The translations under genes and the position numbers were made by a program. Below the pieces are notes generated by a model. The model was given only the letters and a program-made list of their open reading frames with translations. It was not told where the DNA came from and made no database searches. From assembly GCA_913046275.1 (NCBI GenBank), contig CAJWSE010000006.1:1-18097 (forward strand): DNA of 18,097 nucleotides, read 5' to 3'. Origin of the DNA: an uncultured Phycisphaerae bacterium (GTDB lineage Bacteria > Planctomycetota > Phycisphaerae > Phycisphaerales > SM1A02). Shown piece by piece: positions 14,169 through 18,097 of the stretch (the first letter of the stretch is position 1; the number at the start of each line of letters is the position of its first letter).

Positions 14169-14169
14169 G

Positions 14170-15168
14170 TTAAATTCTCCAAGCGCTGCTTGACCAAGTA
14201 AGCCCACCACCAAATGCAAGCATTACAATAGTCTCGCCACGATTTATTTTTCCATCTTGCCAAAGTTGATCAAAACATAACGCCGCAGCACCTGAAGAAC
14301 TGTTCGCAAAGTTACGAATATTTTTATACACTTTTTCATCTGCTAAACCTAGTTTAGTTTGAGCTGACTCAATAATTCGCATATTTGATTGGTGACAAAT
14401 AAATTGCGAGATATCATCTGGCTTAAGACCCGTTTCATCCATAAGTGTCTCTGCAATCTCTTGAAACTTAGTCACAGCAAATTTATATACTTCTTTGCCC
14501 TTCATTCGAAGGTCGCCAATCTTTGTCGTAGTTTCTTCATCACCAGGAACGATATCTTTTTCCTTCTGCGGAATATACAAGGCTGGCCAAGTCTCGCCAT
14601 CTGCGTTCATTGTTTGATAAAAACAACCAAGTTTTGGGTCATCACAACGTTGCAGAATAACAGCACCTGCTGCGTCACCAAAGAGGATAGATGTGCCTCT
14701 ATCATTCGGGTCTGTCAATTTACTCATAGCATCACAACCAATAACCGCGATAGTGTGCTGCGTGCCGCTTCGAATTAAGCTGTCGGCCAAATTCATTGCA
14801 TAAACAAAACCTGAGCAAGCTGCGACCATATCAAAAGCTCCAGCAGGAGCTGCGTTCACTTCATGTGCAACTCTACATGCATTTGAAGGGCAAGTCATTT
14901 CGGAAGTTACCGAAGCGCAAATAATAAGAGACAAATCTGAGCCCTTGAGACCTGTGTTTTCAAGCGCTTGTTTCAGTGCCCTAGTTTGAAGTTCAAATGT
15001 ACCCTCATCATCATTGCAAATGCGTCTCTCGATAATACCTGTACGTTGTTCTATCCACTCAGGATCTACATCAAAACGTTTTGCCAACTCAATGTTTCCA
15101 AGAATATTGTTCGGGACAGCAGAACCAGAGCCGAGAATTCGAACACCGCAAGGTTCGATTATTGTCAT
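14170..15168 (-). CDS. fabH: 3-oxoacyl-ACP synthase III
   Basis: FabH starts fatty acid chains by condensing acetyl-CoA (or a branched primer) with malonyl-ACP. The 332-residue protein has Cys118 (AACSGFVYA), His259 (CHQSNMRI) and Asn289 (NFANSSSGAA), the full catalytic triad, and the final LAFGGGLTWSSSAWRI. The N-terminal RILGSGSAVPNNIL and WIEQRTGI segments are typical. The ATG overlaps the plsX stop as ATGA, so synthesis is coupled to PlsX. Primer preference cannot be read from sequence by eye. Confidence 0.95.
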   Translation of the reverse strand: MTIIEPCGVRILGSGSAVPNNILGNIELAKRFDVDPEWIEQRTGIIERRICNDDEGTFELQTRALKQALENTGLKGSDLSLIICASVTSEMTCPSNACRVAHEVNAAPAGAFDMVAACSGFVYAMNLADSLIRSGTQHTIAVIGCDAMSKLTDPNDRGTSILFGDAAGAVILQRCDDPKLGCFYQTMNADGETWPALYIPQKEKDIVPGDEETTTKIGDLRMKGKEVYKFAVTKFQEIAETLMDETGLKPDDISQFICHQSNMRIIESAQTKLGLADEKVYKNIRNFANSSSGAAALCFDQLWQDGKINRGETIVMLAFGGGLTWSSSAWRI

Positions 15169-16184
15169 ACCAGTCTCGATTCTTCTTCGATTGTTGCAAG
15201 TTGCTTAACCATATGATGGTTAACACCAGAATCGCCAAATTGCTTAACTCGAATAATTGCATTTGTAATTGTCCGAGCCTCTGAACTACCGTGACAAATC
15301 ATACTAATCCCATTAACTCCAAGGAGTGGTGCTCCGCCGTATTCATGATAGTCATACTCAGTGTAAAACTTTTTAATAACTGGCTTAAAGGCCTCTGCAA
15401 GCTTTGGATCAGCGGAAACATCAGTCGCTATTTTCTTTAGAAGGCCCGTCGCAAGCCCTTCAGCCAGTTTAATACTTACATTACCAACAATACCATCTGT
15501 AATTACAACATCTGCGCCACCATCGAAAAGCGATCGTCCCTCGATGTATCCAACAAAATTCAAATCTGGCACTGCTCGGAGCAAATCCCGCGCTTCTTTG
15601 AGATCGCTTGTCCCCTTCTGCTCTTCACCACCTACATTCATTAGTGCTACTCGGGGGTTCTCAATGCCTAGAATTCTCTTTGCATACACTTTCCCCATCA
15701 CACCATATTGAGCCAAGTGAATGGGTTTCGGTTCTATATTTGCCCCGACATCTATAAAGGCGACAGTTCCAGCAAATGTTGGCACTGCAGCAGCGATACC
15801 AGGTCTATGCACATGCGGGAGTCGACGTAAAAACATTTGGCTACCAGCAACAAATGCCCCTGTATTGCCCGCTGAAATTACAGCGTCAAGCGGATTTTGG
15901 GCTTTCTGAGAACCATCTTTACACATGACTACCAATGAACTATCTTGTTTTCCACGTACCGCATCGACTGGACTTTCATCCATCGTTACAGTTTCAGTAG
16001 TACCTACAATCTCGACTGAAGCAGGTCCTAATGCTGCGTTTGCAACTGCTTCACGAATAATTGAAGCATCTCCATACAATACAACCACATCATCTTTATT
16101 AAGGTGCTCTGTCGCTGCAAGCGCGCCCTCTAAAATAGGGTACGGAGCGTGATCGCCCCCCATCACATCGACGCCAATTCTCAT
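15165..16184 (-). CDS. plsX: Phosphate acyltransferase PlsX
   Basis: PlsX makes acyl-phosphate from acyl-ACP, feeding PlsY in phospholipid synthesis, at the inner face of the membrane. The 339-residue product begins MRIGVDVMGGDHAPYPILEG, has the ISAGNTGAFVAGSQMFLRR, FIDVGANIEPKP and TDGIVGNVSIKLAEG segments and the GAPLLGVNGISMICHGSS region, all hallmarks. The start at 16184 lies six bases after the rpmF stop, with only a weak AAAGG twelve bases upstream. The rpmF-plsX-fabH order is standard. Confidence 0.96.
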   Translation of the reverse strand: MRIGVDVMGGDHAPYPILEGALAATEHLNKDDVVVLYGDASIIREAVANAALGPASVEIVGTTETVTMDESPVDAVRGKQDSSLVVMCKDGSQKAQNPLDAVISAGNTGAFVAGSQMFLRRLPHVHRPGIAAAVPTFAGTVAFIDVGANIEPKPIHLAQYGVMGKVYAKRILGIENPRVALMNVGGEEQKGTSDLKEARDLLRAVPDLNFVGYIEGRSLFDGGADVVITDGIVGNVSIKLAEGLATGLLKKIATDVSADPKLAEAFKPVIKKFYTEYDYHEYGGAPLLGVNGISMICHGSSEARTITNAIIRVKQFGDSGVNHHMVKQLATIEEESRLV

Positions 16185-16190
16185 GTAGGG

Positions 16191-16370
16191 TTAAGCCTTT
16201 GTGGCTTTAACTTGAAGACCAGGTCGTACAAAACCACAACTTGGGCATGAGCGATGTGGCAAACGGTTATTGCCGCAATTGGGACATGTAGCCAAATTAG
16301 TGCTATTCAGTGCGTGATGTGAGCGACGCTTACGCTTTCTTGCTGGAGATGTTCGTAGTTTTGGGAGCAT
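16191..16370 (-). CDS. rpmF: 50S ribosomal protein L32
   Basis: A 59-residue basic protein with the L32 pattern: MLPKLRTSPARKRKRRSHHA followed by a zinc ribbon with Cys29, Cys32, Cys42 and Cys45 (CPNCG and CPSCGF). The start at 16370 is chosen because L32 begins just before the basic segment; an in-frame codon at 16436 would add 22 hydrophobic residues and overlap the promoter. GAAGAAGG lies 11 bases upstream. It is the first gene of the fatty-acid operon, a linkage that ties ribosome and lipid synthesis in many bacteria. The usual yceD (DUF177) gene in front of rpmF is absent here. Confidence 0.95.
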   Translation of the reverse strand: MLPKLRTSPARKRKRRSHHALNSTNLATCPNCGNNRLPHRSCPSCGFVRPGLQVKATKA

Positions 16371-16396
16371 CGTTCTATATACCTTCTTCAAAAAAT

Positions 16397-16411
16397 GGCT
16401 CAACTTGAGCC
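16397..16411. promoter_or_regulatory. 15-bp palindrome in the rpmF-fab operon leader (possible operator)
   Basis: GGCTCAA-C-TTGAGCC is a perfect 7+1+7 inverted repeat, 27-41 bases upstream of the rpmF ATG and just downstream of the proposed -10. This is where a repressor of the fatty-acid operon would bind. As RNA it could form only a 5-bp hairpin. It does not match the FapR or FadR consensus that I know. Confidence 0.45.
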
Positions 16412-16426
16412 TGGGTTGAATTACGA

Positions 16427-16435
16427 ATTGTAGCA
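16427..16435 (-). promoter_or_regulatory. Extended -10 promoter of the rpmF-plsX-fab operon
   Basis: Read on the - strand, TG-C-TACAAT forms an extended -10 with one mismatch to TATAAT, about 57 bases before the rpmF ATG. There is no good -35 at 17 bp, which extended -10 promoters tolerate. The rest of the 222-base gap (16371-16592) holds no ORF with coding character. Confidence 0.5.
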
Positions 16436-16592
16436 AAACTCAACTCAATTTGCCACAATCAGCTAAATTCGCATTACAACTGTTTTTGCCTTTAAATAGC
16501 TTATAGGTATTACAAAGTGCCTTAATGGTTCTAAAAGGCACACTTCGATCAAAGAGGCTATTGCATGAAGTTGCTTCTGAGGCAGATAAAAA

Positions 16593-17552
16593 TCAGCTTG
16601 ATGGAATAAAGTGCAACCAGTCTCCAAAAAGGAACTCCAACCGAGCAGCAAGCAGCGCAATACGTCCCATCACGGTATACCCAAAAGAAGCACCGAATGT
16701 AATCATAAGGAACCATATTCCAACACGAGCAGTCTTGCCAACCAAGCCCTTATGCTCAATAGAAAAGAAAAAGTACACCATTGCGGCAAGAGTAGCGATG
16801 GTCAGCAAAAGCGCGTTAACCGTTGGCCATAATTCAAAACCGCCTTGCCCAGTAATCCAAAGTGGAATAATTCCTGCTTTGATTTGTGCTACGAGATCTG
16901 CTTCAACATAACCAATCATTCGGTACCCCGCAGTAATGCCAATAAAGAATGCAATTGGCCAACGACTAATCCAGCCGCCAGAGGGCATTAATTGAAAGAG
17001 CAACATAACAATGAGAATGGCTGGAACAATGTACAAAAGCTGAGAACCAGCAGCTACATCCATGCCTGGCAACGCCCAACTTTGCACTAAGGTCGGAAAA
17101 AGCTTTCCGAGAAGATTCGGAACAAATACATCCCAAAGACCAATAACCATGACGTAACCCGCTGAAGTCCCAACCACCATCGCTTCAGCAAATTTGTACG
17201 CAGGGTTATCCCCTACAAGAAATGATAAAATGAAAAGCGTAAAGATTGCAGCAAGCCATAATCCAATTGTTCGGGACCAACTCAATGTTGCAGAGCCATT
17301 ATCAATCATTTCCTGAGTAAGGTCACGATCTGAAACTTTTTTATATGTAGTCCATTCAATATCACCAGAAGCAGGTGCATCTGTTGATGTGTAACTGCCA
17401 TCTGATAACTGAGTAAAGGCATGTTGCTGCGCGGTCACCCACACTTGGCCAGTCCTGGATGTAGACATACTCCAAATTAGCATGATTGCGCCGATAATGA
17501 AGATAACTCCCCAAATAAGCGCGTTTGATTGTTTTGTTGTATCAGTACTCAT
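16593..17552 (-). CDS. Multi-pass membrane protein of unknown function
   Basis: A 319-residue protein with about seven transmembrane helices (near 11-28, 95-113, 122-142, 170-188, 197-213, 244-263 and 276-295). A soluble loop of about 65 residues between helices 1 and 2 (rich in Thr, Ser and Asp, with TQEMIDNGSATLSW) should lie outside the cytoplasm. The segment FLVGDNPAYKFAEAMVVGTSAGY looks conserved by its glycine and charge placement, and recalls membrane proteins seen in planctomycete genomes, but I know no function. Its ATG overlaps the stop of the small membrane protein upstream (TAATG), so the two probably form one complex. It ends 157 bases upstream of the rpmF promoter. Confidence 0.7.
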   Translation of the reverse strand: MSTDTTKQSNALIWGVIFIIGAIMLIWSMSTSRTGQVWVTAQQHAFTQLSDGSYTSTDAPASGDIEWTTYKKVSDRDLTQEMIDNGSATLSWSRTIGLWLAAIFTLFILSFLVGDNPAYKFAEAMVVGTSAGYVMVIGLWDVFVPNLLGKLFPTLVQSWALPGMDVAAGSQLLYIVPAILIVMLLFQLMPSGGWISRWPIAFFIGITAGYRMIGYVEADLVAQIKAGIIPLWITGQGGFELWPTVNALLLTIATLAAMVYFFFSIEHKGLVGKTARVGIWFLMITFGASFGYTVMGRIALLAARLEFLFGDWLHFIPSS

Positions 17553-17680
17553 TACGCCTGACCTCGCTTCCGGCTTACAAAGAAAATCCAGTTACCGATA
17601 ACAATAAGGCCAATCATCAGACTGTGAGCCACTAACTGCGGCCCCATTCTTCGCTTTGCTTCTTGAGCTCTCGGGTTTTC
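17552..17680 (-). CDS. Small single-pass membrane protein, 5' end lost at junction
   Basis: The readable part ends ...[14 protein letters not shown], then one hydrophobic helix (about [15 protein letters not shown]) and SRKRGQA, stop TAA at 17554-17552 overlapping the next ATG. The basic residues suggest a cytoplasmic C-terminal end. The frame stays open to a TTG at 17737, but from about 17680 the opposite strand encodes cytidylate kinase, so the reading beyond that is probably accidental. The natural start may be the ATG at 17647 (31 residues) or may be missing because the sequence is chimeric here. Function unknown; likely partner of the seven-helix protein. Confidence 0.5.
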   Translation of the reverse strand, partial: ENPRAQEAKRRMGPQLVAHSLMIGLIVIGNWIFFVSRKRGQA

Positions 17681-17681
17681 T

Positions 17682-17840
17682 GCAATCGATGGATATGCCT
17701 CAACGGGAAAGAGTACCCTAGCCAAAATGCTGTCCAAATATTTTCAGATTCCTTTTATTGATTCGGGAGCTTTGTACCGAGGTATAACATTGTATGGAAT
17801 TGAAAATCAATTTTTAAAGAGTAATGCGCTTGATCAATTG
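17682..17840 (+). pseudogene. cmk: Cytidylate kinase N-terminal fragment without start (probable chimera)
   Basis: The + strand frame reads [20 protein letters not shown], then [18 protein letters not shown]. This is the P-loop (G-x4-GKST) and the CMP-binding IDSGA(M/L)YR motif of cytidylate kinase, which phosphorylates CMP and dCMP. The IDGY(A/S)STGKST variant is typical of Bacteroidota enzymes. No ATG, GTG or TTG precedes the P-loop: the frame is closed by TGA at 17664-17666 and the family's first few residues are replaced by ALGFS, which belongs to the opposite-strand gene. An ATG at 17727 lies after the P-loop. The reading then passes in frame into DAHP synthase, with the boundary between about 17815 and 17885. 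Most likely an assembly or amplification chimera rather than a real gene. Confidence 0.75.
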
Positions 17841-18097
17841 GCCCTTAAAAAAGAATTGGATAGGGTCATTGATAAACTTGGTACGTTCCCACCTTTAGTA
17901 TTTGCTGGAGAGACAAGACATTTGAAATCTCAACTTTCAGAAGTTGTTGATGGAAAAGCTTTTTTACTCCAAGGTGGAGATTGTGCAGAAAGTTTTGCTG
18001 AATTTAATCCAGATAATATTAGAGATACATTTAAATTAATGTTGCAGATGTCATTAGTTCTAACTTATTCAGCGTCATTACCAGTAGTTAAACTTGG
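17841..18097 (+). CDS. Class II DAHP synthase, N-terminal part (partial, runs off the edge)
   Basis: Class II 3-deoxy-D-arabino-heptulosonate-7-phosphate synthase condenses phosphoenolpyruvate and erythrose 4-phosphate, the first step of the shikimate pathway. The frame gives FPPLVFAGE, then HLKSQL, then [46 protein letters not shown], all in the order of plant and bacterial class II enzymes; QGGDCAE holds the metal-binding cysteine. The usual N-terminal tryptophan-rich start (W...SWR) is missing because the reading enters from the cytidylate kinase fragment. The segment is more AT-rich and uses AGA for arginine, unlike the CGN-using genes elsewhere in the window, so it probably comes from another genome or locus. 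Confidence 0.85.

Noticed and set aside
14169..14219. Longer fabD start inside fabH
   Set aside because: The ATG at 14168 has a well-placed GGAG and gives the family's normal N-terminus.
16463..16660. Small - strand ORF between rpmF and the seven-helix protein gene
   Set aside because: It overlaps the end of the membrane protein gene, has no ribosome site and no family resemblance.
1..18097. Mobile elements, CRISPR arrays, phage or defence genes
   Set aside because: No transposase, integrase, terminal repeats, regularly spaced repeats or known defence domains were seen on either strand.
7489..18097. Shikimate gene cluster linking aroB and DAHP synthase
   Set aside because: The two lie about 9 kb apart on opposite strands, and the DAHP synthase segment lies beyond a probable chimeric junction.

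Overview
Eighteen kb of compact, moderately AT-rich bacterial DNA. It reads as a chromosomal segment of a Gram-negative-type organism with an outer membrane: lipoproteins, a PagL-like lipid A deacylase and a complete type II fatty-acid synthesis cluster are present. Several traits suggest a planctomycete of the Phycisphaerae type, probably aquatic: mraZ outside a division/cell-wall cluster, a DUF2752 protein with the CPTCGMTT motif, an orphan ParA, and many conserved-looking but nameless membrane proteins. The lineage is inferred, not proven. I see no mobile element, CRISPR array or phage gene.

Left part (1-5315): the GC-rich left edge probably holds the 3' end of a + strand gene. Facing it on the - strand is a mini-operon of mraZ, a translationally coupled 55-codon ORF and a hairpin terminator. 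Upstream of mraZ are phased TGGGG boxes, the expected MraZ autoregulatory sites. A divergent flavin-reductase-like gene follows. Next is a tightly coupled - strand operon of DUF2752 protein, two related lipoproteins and a GT-B glycosyltransferase-like protein, then a divergent M19 dipeptidase.

Middle (5312-10126): - strand genes encode a TAATG-coupled membrane protein and AroB (shikimate pathway), then an orphan ParA ATPase overlapping a partner that resembles a MinD-type ATPase without a P-loop. tRNA-Glu(TTC) and a lipid A deacylase-like barrel protein lie on the + strand.

Right part (10137-16435): the operon rpmF-plsX-fabH-fabD-lipoprotein-fabG-acpP-fabF on the - strand, with a candidate extended -10 promoter and a 15-bp palindrome in its leader. 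It supplies malonyl-ACP loading (FabD), initiation (FabH), elongation (FabF), ketoreduction (FabG), the carrier (AcpP) and acyl transfer to phospholipid (PlsX). fabG has no ATG, GTG or TTG start before its nucleotide-binding motif; an in-frame TGA lies just upstream, and an AUU start with a well-placed Shine-Dalgarno sequence is the best reading. A lipoprotein gene is embedded in the operon.

Right edge (16593-18097): a seven-helix membrane protein of unknown function and a small coupled membrane protein. From about 17680 the sequence switches to a start-less cytidylate kinase N-terminus fused in frame to a class II DAHP synthase with different codon use. This is most likely a chimeric contig end.
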